A program made the translations under genes and the position numbers. From Carya illinoinensis (taxonomy: Eukaryota; Streptophyta; Magnoliopsida; Fagales; Juglandaceae), in assembly GCF_018687715.1 (NCBI RefSeq), contig NC_056757.1, positions 3,695,501 through 3,759,500 on the forward strand: DNA of 64,000 nucleotides, in the 5' to 3' direction. Every line of letters starts with the position of its first letter. Position 1 is the first letter of the stretch. The notes under the pieces are model-generated. The model was given only the letters and a program-made list of their open reading frames with translations, was not told the origin of the DNA and did no database searches. This document shows, piece by piece, positions 45,738 through 57,820 of the stretch.

Positions 45738-48700
45738 ATGGCTTCTGTCTCCCTCTTTGTTTTCTTTCTTGTCTCATACCTCGGGTTGCTTCTGTCGGCC
45801 GGACAAGAAGAATCATACACCAAGAACTGTCGTCCCCTTCATTGTGGAGATCTGGACAGCATCGGATTCATCAATAATATCACACACCGAAACTGTGGTA
45901 TTGGCATCGTAACTTGTAGCAATGAAACTGAGAGGATCCAACTGGTGATTGGTGAAAGACAGTACGAACTTACAAGGATTAGGATTAGAATTGATCCTCA
46001 GCGTAAAGTTTATTTCCTGCGTATGCGGGGCCAGAAGGTTTCGGGGAACTTTTCGTCCGATAGATGCGAATTCCAAATGACCATACACCCCGGATCTTCA
46101 TCCATCCCCTTTCAATTCAATTCACCCCAGATGACCCTGTTCAAATGCGACGCTGTCCAGCAGCATCTTGGCTCGATGAAATTTAACTGCGGAGACTATT
46201 ATTTCTACGATCGTCAAACAACCTATGGCATTCCTTCTGGATGTTCCATTATTCAGCTCCCAATAAAGCCGCCGCCAAGTGACCGTGAATGGTATCCACC
46301 AATCGTAACCGCTGAGTTCGAACTTCAAGTGAATGTGAATGTGTCTGATGATTGTTTCCAGTGCGATGAGAAAGAAGGACAATGCCAGATCGAAAGAAAC
46401 ATAGATTGTCCAAAGAAAGGTATGGGATACACAAATCCATTCATGATAAGGCCTAAAAGAAATTTTCTTTTTTATTAATTTTTAGATTGTAGTTATTCCT
46501 AATACAGGTGCTAGTACTCGTGTTTGTACCATGCCATATATATATAGATATATATAGTTCAGTACTCCTCTATATATATGAGCGGTAAGCTTTATATATT
46601 CGGATTAGTTTTGAATTTAGATGATGAGATCATCAAATATTAGAAATAACTTTGTCGCAATGAAAGAAATTTGTATGGGATCGACATGAGCTGGCTGATG
46701 GTGCTTTGTTACTAACCCTTTTAAGATTCCAATGGATCGATGCCCAATTCTTCTCAAACTAACACCATTTTGTTGTATCTTCTTTGCAGGGAAGAAGAGT
46801 AAAGTGTTGGCGATAGCCTTGGGTAAGCTGCCTCTTCAATCTAATTTTTCTGTTTAATTGATATTCACACGTGCCATTTGATTGCTTATGGAAATCATAA
46901 TATTCCATCATAATATGTCATCGACCCCCACCCACCTGTCTCCCGGAGAAGCAGAGTCGCAACTAGAAAGAATGCTCATTTTGTATTTGTTGTATTTATT
47001 ATTATTTTTTTTTAAACTGCCTCTTCAATCTAATTTTTCTGTTTAATTGATATTCACACGTGCCATTTGATTGCTTATGGAAATCATAATATTCCATCAT
47101 AATATGTCATCGACCCCCACCCACCTGTCTCCCGGAGAAGCAGAGTCCCAACAAGAAAGAATGCTCATTTTCTGTTTGTTGTATTTATTTTTTATTTTTT
47201 TGAGGGGGGAGTGGTGAGGCTATAAAAATAAAATAAAATAAACAAATTAGAGAAATACTATGGCAATTACATTTGACCCCGTCAATTTGGTCTTTAAAAA
47301 AAAAAAAAAAACCTTTCAAAAAATTGTGGGGCCCAACCAGAAAGAAAGCTCATTTTGTTTTCGTTTTATTTATTTTTTTATTTTTTTGAGGAGGGAGGGG
47401 TGAGGCAAAAAAAAAAAAAAAAAAAAAACCAAATTGTGGGGTTCAACGTTAATTTCTATAGTATTTCTCTTCTTCCTTTTTACCCTTGTAAAAAATGAGT
47501 TCCTGAAATTTTGGGAGCACCAACAATACACCAATTCTGCCCCTGTCCGAGAGCCAAATCAGGCCACACCTCCCCCCATTTCTTGAGATTACAAAAATGC
47601 TTAGTCTATTGTGCGTTCGTGGCATATAAATTAATTGCAACTCCTAATTTTGTCATGAGCTTTGATCAACGCTCAATTTTCTCCATTTCTATAATTCTAG
47701 GGCATTTATTATATAAGGAATCTAGTGAGAGACTTCCGACTTACATACATAACCTATTTCAGTTCCATTATATTCTTTAAAGGCTTCTTGTCTACCTGTT
47801 AATCAAAAGTTAACTCATTCAAGGGTTAAGATAGTAAAATCAGGGCATCTTTATAATTTTTGCTGCTTCATTTTTACTCTGGAATTACCTAAAGAAAGCC
47901 AATTTTGCTTAGTTTCATGACTCCCTAAATATTTTGTTTGAGTTACTCTGATTTATGCGCTAGTTCATAATACTTTTTTCTTTTATTACAGCGACTTTAT
48001 CTGTTGCCATTGGAGTTCTGATAGTCATTGGCCTCAGCTTCAGGCGAAAGTTTAGATCCATTTTGAAGAATGAAAGTCTAACACATCAGAATGTCGAAAC
48101 CTTTCTAAGGAATAATGGACCCTTTGGTATAAGAAGATACAGTTACTCAGATATAAAGAAAATGACCAACTTCCTCAAAGATAAATTAGGCCAAGGAGGT
48201 TATGGTAGCGTCTACAAGGGGAAGTTACAAGATGGGTCTTTGGTAGCAGTAAAAGTTTTGAAAGCCTCAATAGGAAATGGAGAGGAATTCATAAACGAGG
48301 TTGCCAGCATTAGTAGGACCTCACATGTCAACATTGTTACCCTTAGGGGCTTTTGTTTTGAGGGTTCCAAAAGAGCTCTTGTTTATGAATTTATGCCTAA
48401 TGGATCTCTAGAGAAGTTCATATATAAAAAAGATTCACCATCTGATCATCAATTGCAGTGGGAAACATTGTATAAGATTGCAGTTGGCATAGCTCGAGGA
48501 TTAGAGTACTTGCATAGAGGTTGTAACAATCGAATCTTGCATTTTGACATAAAGCCTCACAACATTCTTTTAGATGAGAACTTTTGTCCAAAGATCTCGG
48601 ATTTTGGCCTTGCAAAAGTATGCCCTAGAGAACAAAGTATCATATCAATGTTGGGTGCAAGAGGAACTGCAGGATATATAGCTCCAGAAGTATTTTGTAG

Positions 48701-49109
48701 AAATTTCGGAAGGGTCTCTCACAAATCAGATGTTTACAGCTATGGAATGATGGTTTTGGAAATGGTTGGAGGTAGAAAGAATATAGACGCTGAGGTTGAT
48801 CGTACCAGTGAAATATTCTTTCCACATTGGGTTTACAGGCGCCTTGAACTCGATGAAGAACTAACATTGCATGGTCTCAGGACTGAAGAGGATCGACAAA
48901 ATGCAAAGAAGATGACAATAGTGAGCTTGTGGTGCATACAGGCTGACCCATCAAACCGGCCAACAATGAGTAGAGTTGTCGAAATGTTGGAAATGAGCCA
49001 TAACTTCTTGCAAATCCCTCCTAAGCCTTTCTTGTCTTCCCCCTCAAGATCAGAAGCTGATTCTTCGACTATAGTGGTTCTATCTCATTCTAGTTCTATA
49101 GTGCCCTAA
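45738..49109 (+). CDS. LRK10L: LRK10-like receptor-like kinase, intact (unit B)
   Basis: Three exons with GT-AG introns: 45,738-46,419, 46,790-46,822 and 47,992-49,109; joined, 610 codons plus stop. Residues 1-24 form a signal peptide (MASVSLFVFFLVSYLGLLL); about 28-225 a cysteine-rich wall-associated ectodomain (GUB_WAK_bind then WAK_assoc; CRPLHCGDL, late CFQCDEKEGQC); about 233-255 a membrane helix. The kinase has [11 protein letters not shown] (305-315), Lys326, Glu341, HFDIKPHN with Asp424, DFG 442-444 and APE 469-471. Phe replaces Arg before the catalytic Asp, so it is a non-RD kinase, a class often linked to immune receptors. It should sit in the plasma membrane with the ectodomain in the wall. 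The closest family is the rust-resistance kinase Lr10-like/LRK10L group; ligand unknown. The second of two in-frame ATGs (45,738) is chosen because a signal peptide follows directly, as in unit A. Confidence 0.93.
46828..47205. repeat. 189-bp tandem duplication inside intron 2 of unit B
   Basis: CTGCCTCTTCAATCTAATTT starts both copies (46,828 and 47,017) and the copies are near-identical through CAGAGTC and AGAATGCTCATTTT. A diverged piece of the end recurs near 47,330. Unit A has a single copy in its equivalent intron. Confidence 0.9.
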
Positions 49110-49566
49110 AAAGAATCTTTTTCTTGAATACAAAATCTTAATTCTTGAAAGCAATGGTGTATGTTTTTTAGTTTTATCAAATATTAGCTTGTTGATGCAC
49201 CTTTAGTTGAAGACTTGCCTAACTTTGCTTGTATAAAATATGCATTATTATCTAGCTTGATGTCTTGGTCTCATCATATTATCTGGTATTATCTGGCTTC
49301 ATCCCATGTCAGGATTATCAAGCCCATCTAAGGGCTGATCAAGAACTAAACATATATGTTTCATAATCACTAGAATTATCACTAGAATTATTTTCCTCAC
49401 CCTTTTTTGGAAGCTTTTGTTGACTTTGGTTTGTTTACGCATTTTCATAAGGAGGGCAAAACCTTGACTTGAGTTTATCTGTTTGCATAAGGATTATATT
49501 AGTTGGAAAATAGATATTGCTAATAAGTAATTTGGCCAAACAATTTTTACAATACTAAAATTTATC
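49110..49566. repeat. 3' flank of unit B, paralogous to 35,589-36,050
   Basis: Non-coding, similar to the tail of unit A. Similarity ends at the point where the GT14 pseudogene stop codon lies (49,567). Confidence 0.85.
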
Positions 49567-51081
49567 TTAAGGATTAAACCCAAGCAATGTTGGAGCTGTT
49601 TTAGTAAAGGCTCTAGGGTGTTTGGTTGAAACTTCCTCACGAAAAGAAAGCAAACCAAGGTCATACTACCATTATAAGTACAATTAAATCCATGTCTCAC
49701 CCGATTAAAAAATGCTTTGGACACATCCTTCTTTACAAACCTTGTTGCGCGTGACCCACCTTTGGACCAATCAACCCAAGTGATGCTTCTATTTGAGTTG
49801 ATGTTCGAGTGAGTTTTGGTCACAATGGTTGCCAAGTAATGCTCATCCATGTAACATGGAGGCTTGCAATGATCCTAAAAAATGGGGTAGTGTTTGACAT
49901 CTGATACTCTGTACGACTAGCTTCCGGTAAACTTCGAACCATTAGTTGCCTTTACGCCATCGGCCACATGCGCTTATTATAACTCTCTCATCCCATGGGT
50001 CGTGGATCATCAAATGAGCCAACAAAACTATGGTTAGAGTTGATGACGTAGTTGTAAATTGTTGTAAAATTGAATAGAGGGAATGCATGTTTCGGAAAGC
50101 AACACAAATCTTTCATTGGAGAAATCGAGTAGGGCTTTAGCTAATAGGCGCCTCTCCCCATCCATCATTGTGGCTTGTCCCCACTCCACGGGCTACAAAA
50201 CAAAATACAATCCAAATTAAATTTGCAATAGCCAAAAACTTAGCCATTTGGTTCATGTATAATGTTATTTTTTGTCTTAAATCTTGTCATTTTTTGTCCT
50301 ACTTATTGATGTAACACATTTTAAGTGGTTTTATGTGTCAATCACTCTAACATGTGCCACAAAGTAAGTGTGAATGAAATAATAGAATTTAGGACTAAAA
50401 AAGAATGCTTGTTGTTTCCTACTTGAGGGAGTAGCCGTGGTCCCTATGCACGTTGCACCGTTTAGCTAGGCTCTAACGTTCAAAGCGAGTACGATGCTAC
50501 CATGGTAAGACCCATGCAAAAAATGCCAACCTTTGGTCTATCTATCCTACACTTTTTGCCAAAGAAAACAAACAAAAATATCTCAAAACTCTTTCAGAAT
50601 GGAAGAGTGAATTCATAAATTTATAAATTTATAACCTTGCTTGGTATCTTCCGCTTATAAAACACTCAGGATTCTGATGGCTCTTTAGTGAATTCAAGTG
50701 AAGTATGGAGGTAAACCGAATAGAGCCCTGCATACCCCTTGAAGAACATTTCCCATAATGGTCCCAACGGCAAGCTTCCCTTGCTCAAGAACATGAACGC
50801 AACCTTCCGAGTCTGATTCTTAGGGTACTTACTGATTCGCGGCACCATTGATGCTCTCCACATTAGCTCCTCGTTGCTCATATCATGCCATAGCTCCTCG
50901 GGACCTATATCATCCAATCCTCTAAACCTCGACTCCCACTTGAAGATTTGAACAGGGAGGGCTACTAGGAAGTAGCAGATGAAGAATTATTGCAGAGACA
51001 GCAAGAACATGCATGATGATGGTTGCAATGGTGGCATTAAGAAGTAGGACTCATCTGAAAACAGAAAATTTTTAGCACTGT
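49567..51081 (-). pseudogene. GT14 core-2/I-branching (BC10-like) glycosyltransferase pseudogene
   Basis: Two exons can be read. Exon 1 (51,081-50,636): hydrophobic N-terminus, then WRASMVPRI, KVAFMFLSKGSLPLGPLWE, FFKGYAGLYSVYLH, ending YKRKIPSK before a GT donor. Exon 2 (from 50,192, acceptor TTTTGTAG): PVEWGQATMMDGERRLLAKA, LDFSNERFVLLSETCIP, then FDDPRPMG, KPPCYMDEHYLATIV, RSITWVDWSKGGS and FNCTYNGSM. These are signature blocks of the plant Branch/DUF266 GT14 family, type II Golgi proteins. Lesions include TGA at 50,666-50,668, a frameshift near 50,090, TGA at 49,988-49,990, further stops and a frameshift at the C-terminus. The 5' end is cut by a copia LTR at 51,082. The gene ends tail-to-tail with LRK10L unit B. 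Confidence 0.88.
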
Positions 51082-51494
51082 TGTTGATGAAAATTCCTAA
51101 TGTCATTACGAAAAATGTCAGTGACAGACAAAAGAAGATGGTGGTGGTTACATGGAAACTACTTCCCCTTATAACGTTCGTAATACGAAGGCAGAGTTCT
51201 TTCCTATTAGAGCCTGTGCACCTGCCTCAGAGAATAGCACCTCATCAGAAGCTTCCAGAATAAAATCCCAACGGAATGCCAGCACCAACTCTGACAAATA
51301 AGATTCCTTTAGCACATTCTAGAAAATGTTTTACTTGTCTATAAATACTGAATAGTACTCATAGCAGAAGGCAGAAAAATCCTTTCCATTTTCGGTTGTA
51401 ATACCTTTCTGTATACACTCTTGTGTTGATGAATTCTATTTGATGAATTTAATCAAATACAGCATGTGCACTCTATTTTTAACTTACTTCAACA
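51082..51494 (+). repeat. 5' LTR of copia element 3
   Basis: Starts TGTTGATG and ends CTTCAACA (terminal inverted repeat), contains a TATA box (TCTATAAATACTG near 51,338) and is followed directly by the primer-binding site. The start may be 3 bp earlier. No 3' partner is present. Confidence 0.8.
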
Positions 51495-51508
51495 TGGTAT
51501 CAGCAGCC
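51495..51508 (+). other. Primer-binding site of copia element 3
   Basis: TGGTATCAGCAGCC directly after the LTR end; initiator-Met tRNA type with a change after TGGTATCAG. Confidence 0.8.
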
Positions 51509-51570
51509 CGCAAGGACTAACGTCCATCCGTTCTTCTCCGTTTTCATCATCTTTTCTTCTCCGATTCATC

Positions 51571-52323
51571 ATGGCACCCAAACACACTTCTCCCAATCCT
51601 TCTATCACTAATTCTGCAGCTCAAATCATCACTATTAAACTCTCCACCGACAACTATCTCCTTTGGCAAGCTCAAATTCTTCCATTTCTAAAAGGAAATC
51701 AGCTCTTTGGGTATGTTGATGGAACTATACCCATGCCTCCCTCCACCATTAATGACGCCCCCAACCCAGAATATACTTCCTGGATCCTTCAAGATCAATT
51801 AATCATATCAGCCATTAACTCCTCTCTCACTGATACAGTGCTCTCCCATGTCTTAGAGTGCTCTACCTCTCGTCAAATATGGCAAACTCTCCATTGTCTC
51901 TATTCGGCTCAATCAACAGCTCACATTATGCACACGAAATTTCAGTTGGCCACACTTAAAAAAGGGTCCGACTCTATCTCTGTGTATTTTCACAAAGCTA
52001 AGGCTCTTTCGGCTACTTTGAATGCCGCAGGCCATCCCCTCCAAGAATCTGAATTTCTTATTTACCTTTTGACTGGTTTAGGGACAGATTTTGAGTCGGT
52101 GGTATCCTCTATTACCACTCGACCAGAACCTCTTACCACTTCACAGGTTTACAGCTTCCTCGTCAATCATGAGTCACGTCTTAATCATCAAACAAATTCT
52201 CTTCTCTCTGCTGCGTCCTTTTCTGCTCACTCCACAACTACACGTCCTCCAAATCAGTTTTCCTCTGCTAACCATGGTCGTGGCCGTAGCTTTCGGCGTA
52301 ACATTTCCCAAACAAAACAGTGA
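51571..52323 (+). CDS. Copia gag fragment (element 3), truncated
   Basis: 250 open codons from ATG 51,571: MAPKHTSPNPS, IKLSTDNYLLWQAQILPFL, FGYVDGTIPMP, then FQLATLKKGSDSISVYF and YLLTGLGTDFESVVSSITTR, the full core of plant copia gag (UBN2/retrotran_gag_2 type). It stops after a basic GRGRSFRRN tail, before a zinc knuckle. Protease, integrase and RT are absent downstream, so the element is an LTR-gag remnant. The start is chosen by homology to gag in elements 1 and 2 (NYLLW at similar spacing). Confidence 0.85.
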   Translation: MAPKHTSPNPSITNSAAQIITIKLSTDNYLLWQAQILPFLKGNQLFGYVDGTIPMPPSTINDAPNPEYTSWILQDQLIISAINSSLTDTVLSHVLECSTSRQIWQTLHCLYSAQSTAHIMHTKFQLATLKKGSDSISVYFHKAKALSATLNAAGHPLQESEFLIYLLTGLGTDFESVVSSITTRPEPLTTSQVYSFLVNHESRLNHQTNSLLSAASFSAHSTTTRPPNQFSSANHGRGRSFRRNISQTKQ

Positions 52324-54786
52324 TCTTACACTTCTGGATATCTTTATCTAGCTTTATCTGATCCATTAATGTAAGATCAAGTCCTCGATACGTTCATGTT
52401 TTTAACCTATGCCCCAAGATAGTGGGGCAGGGTCTAAAAACTTTTGAATCGAACAAAGGTTAAAATAATGCAAGGGCACATGGAAAGTGCCAGGAGTAGT
52501 GTGGATAGCAAGGCTAATAACTTTCTGTCATGGATGGATGGTTCACGGGCTCATGCTCATATACACGAGAATATAGGGATGGGGGGAGATCACATTTATC
52601 ATGTGTACGTTAGGATATGGAAAAGCATATTACAGAGGAACAAACTTGCCAACTTCCAGTTAAGCAATGTCCTCCTTAATGGTTCATCCAAAAGAAATGT
52701 CCATGGTTCAGGGGCGGACCTTTGGAAAAAAGAAAGGTCTAACGCACAAGGTAAAACTTCAACTGCATGGATCAGAGAAAAACTCAAGAACTCTACCCCT
52801 TTGAAATGTAATTCAAGGAAACTAACCAACTAAAACCTGTGGATGCAAAGCTAATATATTATGTTATGCTTGTGTGGCCCTTCATGGAAAATGCAGGTAT
52901 TTGAGAAGGCAAAAGTTACCTTTGGTAAATTATCTTGCTGGGCCAGATGCTTCACATGATGCCTCACATTCAAGTGGTTCCACCCCTGCTCACTTTTGAC
53001 GATCAATCGTAAATCCATAAACCCTTTTAAACTTTCTGACATTTCTCGTTTAAAATGCTTTGGGCTGGGCTTCAACTATAAGTCTTGCACTGATCTTCGG
53101 TTCCATGCACTCAATTAAAAATCCTTCGTGCCGAAAGTTAGAAAGTAAGGTCATTAATATTGTCATGAGTTCATGTACGTTTTCCCAAATTCTATACTCT
53201 ATATTATATATATATATATATTTTAAGTTCAATTTGTTTAGTAACATGAAACTAAAGGTACGTATGTAGACTCCTGATGAACGACGCTCAAGTGAGTTGG
53301 GGCATTTGTTTGATAAAAAAAAGTTATATACATCTATCTATAATATAATAATAAGTGTCTATCCCATTGCTACAGGAATAAACAGTATTTTCTCATTCCA
53401 TTTACATTTCCGTGTATTTGTATGTTTAGTTTTTATACAGTCTGTACAAAACACAACGACCTGAGGGAAAGAGAGATGCGGTGGTGCACGCGACAGCGCA
53501 AACGTTGCATCCTTAGAGATCAACGTGAGGGAGGATTAACCAGGACAGCTGGAAACGACGGAAAATGGGTGAGCGTTAACTAGGACAGCGTCCTAAGGGG
53601 GAAGGTCCCTTTGGCTCCACAGCTTTGTGCCCTTGTTGGTTAGCCGCGGTGGAGCATTTGCTCTGTTTTTAGGAAGCAAAACGAGGCTTTCGGTGGAGGT
53701 TGGGTAGCTGCAGTGGAGCATTTGCTCTGTTTGTTGCCGTGTGGGGAAGAGCTGTGCGGCGTTGCTGGGCTGCTGTGGCTTTTGGTGGAGGTTGGGTAGC
53801 TAGGCGTGCACAGCTGGTTGCTCGAAAATGAGAGCAAGAAGAACCAGGGAGAAGCAGCAGCAGCAGCACACAGAAAACAGAGGAAGAAAAAATAAAAATG
53901 GAGGAGAAATAGTCGGCGCCAGTAGGAGGAAGAAGAAAGAATTAAACCCTAAGGGGCATGGACCAAAACGGCGCCGTTTAAGGGAATAAGGGGCCTGGAC
54001 TTAAGGTACACGGGCTGGGCCTGAAAACTAAAAAGGCTTGACCCAAAAATAAAGGAAAAATCCACTAAAGCAAAGCCCATCTGAAAATATAAGTCTAACA
54101 AGGTAAAAAAGTACAATAAAAATTAAATAAAAACACTACAGCTCAATATTAATAAAATAAAATAATTAAACCCAATAATAAAATAATTTAAAGTAAAGAG
54201 TAATTTAAATACAAAATAATAATTAATATCAAGAAAGAACATTAAAATAAATTTTATAACTTATAAATTATAAAATAATACAATGAAAAATACGTTAAAA
54301 TTAAAACAACAGAACCACTAATTATATTAAATAAAATAATTATTTAATTAAAATACACAAAAATACAACCAAATGAAAATAATTTTATTTTCGCATGTAT
54401 GTTATTATGATATGTATGCTACTTTATTTTGGCATGTAGATTATTTTATTATTAGGTTATTTTGTCACAACTAGAGCAAACGTTCCATGGACGTTTGCTT
54501 CACTAATCACTACTAGTGTATATATGTATATATATTAAAAAGGCAAAAGAAAAATATTAGGACTGCATGCATTGATATATAAGCTAAAGTCACTACCCCT
54601 CCCCGGTGCTCTAAAGAGGAGGGCCGGGGGATGTGCATTATGCTGCGTGGCCAACAAATATTAGAAGACCACGCGTACGGGCGTGTTCCATTAAAATCCT
54701 CCACTGGTCCGCCATTAAAACAGTTAGCTGGCACGAACGACTACTGCAGTACTAGATGATCTGCGCATGAAATACAAGTATACAAC
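52324..54786. other. No gene recognised; GC-rich island 53,440-54,010
   Basis: The first part has short unsupported frames. The island contains two copies each of GTGGAGCATTTGCTCTGTTT and GGTGGAGGTTGGGTAGCT and may be an LTR or promoter remnant. 54,020-54,480 is strongly AT-rich. Confidence 0.4.
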
Positions 54787-56186
54787 TACCACTACAACAA
54801 ATACTGGCTTTTGCCATGACTTTTTTTTTCACAATTTACTATCGTGGGAAAAAGTGGCCTTTTGCCATCAAAATTATTGGAGAGAATAAATATAGGCATT
54901 TTTCCATGAGATTGTCGTGGTCGATAATGTTTGATGGCAAAAAATTTTTTCCTACCACTTCCGAAGTTTTTGTGATCAACTTGTTTCCTGGATAATAAAC
55001 ATGGGCAGCATATGAACTTTTAATGGAAAAATAGTTATTGTGACGACTTAAATTGTCTTTTTACCACGGAATAAAGTCGTCACAAAAAATTATTTAATTT
55101 ATACCCTCATCTACGTGGCTTATCTACTTTTTTCCACTACTAAATACGTAATTCCCACAAATATTACTCATAGTAAAAAAGCTCTACATATTTTTAAATA
55201 AATTAACATCGCCCAAAGCTACGCCGTTTGAGTGCAACTGAAATACTTTTTCCCCAATTTGAAATCAGACTTAAAACTTTTCTATCTCTCGATACTTCTC
55301 TCCCGTGTTCCCTCTGTTCTCCTCAGGCCACAATCCAGCCGCCACCATCACTGCAGCACCGTGCCACCATCACCTCACAGACGGCTACCCCTCGCCGAGC
55401 CCAGCCTCCCATGACGCCTCTCTCTCCCTGATCTCCTCTTCCTCGAGACGAGCCAAGTTCCCTCTCGACTTCTCCACGTCGCTGTCGCAACCCGCATACC
55501 CAAGCCCTAAAACAAAACGCATTTACTTATTCTCCTTCAACGCCGCCCCACCCTCACCCATTTCCTTTTTCCTTCTCTTTGCAAGCACACCAGTAGATCA
55601 TCATTTTTCTAGGGTTTCATTCCAAGAGACAAAGCTCAGCCGCAAGGAAGCTCCCAGATGCAGAAATGGGTACTTGGGGAAGAAGCCCTAATCTCTATTG
55701 CTTCTTTACATATTTCCCAAATGCCTATTATTAAGGACTTTGGTTTCTTGCTCTTCGAAGAACATTTATTCTGTTTCTAATTTCCGTGTTATTATTGCAA
55801 TTTTGCTTGTTGAAATGAACACAACGAGAATCAAGGTCTTGTGTCTGTGATGCTCTCCTATGCTTTACCATCTTTGCAAACATTGAAAGTTCATATTTAA
55901 ATAGACAATTTGTTTTGCTTTCTATATCATACAAAGAGGTTGTATCTAACACCCTAGTTTTGCATTTACAGAGTAATGAGGCTTATAGGGATTTCAATTT
56001 TTCTGATTGGTACATGATTGGGTGTTTGACTCTACATCTTCTTTCTATTGTTTCGTGTGACCAGCATGAAGGTATAAGTATTTGTTACTTCTTTTTGTAG
56101 TCTGTTGCATTGAAATGTGACAAAAATGATGGATTTTTTTTGTGCTTTAATAAGATTTAAGGATTTCGGATTCTAAAGCTAATATC

Positions 56187-56294
56187 TTAACTTTATTGGA
56201 TGTGGTTTGGGTGTCTAATGGCATAAAACTGTTAGGTGAGTTAACTTTATTGGATGTGGTTTGGGTGTCTAATGGCAGAAAACTGTTAGGTGAG
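56187..56294. repeat. 54-bp tandem duplication in the CACTA interior
   Basis: Units 56,187-56,240 and 56,241-56,294, both beginning TTAACTTTATTGGATGTGG, nearly identical. Confidence 0.9.
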
Positions 56295-57730
56295 CTCTGT
56301 GTGTGTGTTAGGCTAACATTTCAGGGGCACCCAGATTACTTATTTGTATGCCATATTGCTCCTATGCAAGAAGGGCACTGTAGGTCTGGAGAGGTAAGTT
56401 CTTTTTTATCAAATCCATTGCAAAGTTAAATATTCATGTAACTTTTACGCTTTAAGGTTCCACTGTTATATAATTTATCAAAAAAAAAAAGGTTCCACTG
56501 TTATATAATTGATATTTAATTGCCTGCCAAGAACTACAACAGACAAAATAATGCAGAGTAGGCCAAATGTATGCATGCTTCATTGTCCACTCTGTAGCCC
56601 AGTACACTAAGGGAAAAGCATCATTAAAATGTGAAAAAAATTACATGATTCTAATGATTTCTTTAATGATTGACAATAGGGGCAACCCCAAAGGCAATAC
56701 TGAATCTGATGGGCTCAGATGGATTGACCATTTTACCACTATAAAAAGTCATCGATCTACAACTTTCTTTCAAGTGCTGTGGAAGCTCGTAATATTGTTT
56801 TAATGTCCCTTCCCAAAAAAGACTTAATATTTTTCTTTTCTCAATTGTTTTATTATGCTTGATTTATTATTTGAGTTCTACAAGCTTTGCTTTCCATATG
56901 CAAGGCTGAAAACAATTAGGTTTGCTTTAGATTTCACATGGAGTAGTTTATCTCAACTAATATCAGACTTTGTATATGTATTTGATACATATGTAGTAGG
57001 CTCCTTGAATATTTATACTTATTTCTACTCTTTTTAATATTGAGAAGATCTTCTATTTTTAATATTGAGTTTGAATCAAACCCAGATTATGTTTAACCTT
57101 TATGACTATGTGTTAAACTAGTGGAGATGAGAATTTATTTTTTTAACACTTTTCTTCAAGATTAATAGTCTAAGTAAGCAACCAACAATTTTGTTCAAAC
57201 TAGTAGGTTCTAACTGTCATGTTGGTACTAGGCTGGCAACTTAGTTTTTCTTTTTTTTTTTAAAGAATACTGGCATTAATTTTCAGATTAATGATGTAGC
57301 TGCAGTTGTAACAGACGAGTAATGAGCAGTTTTTTTACTGAACTTAGCAAAGTCGTGGTCCATGAAAGAGGGCATCTCAAGGTTAGCATCTTATTGTAGT
57401 ACTTATGTTTATGGGATCAATGATGACTAGCTTGGTGATTTGTATAAAGAAATATCAATCCTATTTATTTACTCTTTTGAAGCAACTTATCATGCACCCT
57501 TAGAAAATATCATTGATGCAGTAGCTTAGTTGAGCATGTTATATTAATTTAGAAGTTCCATTGTTTGTACCAGAGCAGGATATAAGTTAGAAGTTGATAT
57601 TGAACTGATAGGCATTGATGTTTCTTCCAAAGTAGCTCTTGATTCAGGGTTGTCCACTTGAAGTTTTTTTTTTTTTTTTTAAATGCTCACTTCAGTATCT
57701 TTTTGTATTCTTACCTATTCTCAATCCATT

Positions 57731-57820
57731 TGTGTTCATTGCAGTAGTGTTCATTAGAATATGTGTTCATTGTAGTAGTGTTCATTAGAATGTGTTCATT
57801 GCAGTAGTGTTCATTGAGAA
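57731..57820. repeat. Three tandem copies of a 29-31-bp repeat
   Basis: TGTGTTCATTGCAGTAGTG starts units at 57,731, 57,762 (one change) and 57,791. Confidence 0.9.

Noticed and set aside
52444..52833. 129-codon plus-strand frame after the gag remnant
   Set aside because: No recognisable domain or compositional sign of coding; a minus-strand frame overlaps. Left as intergenic.
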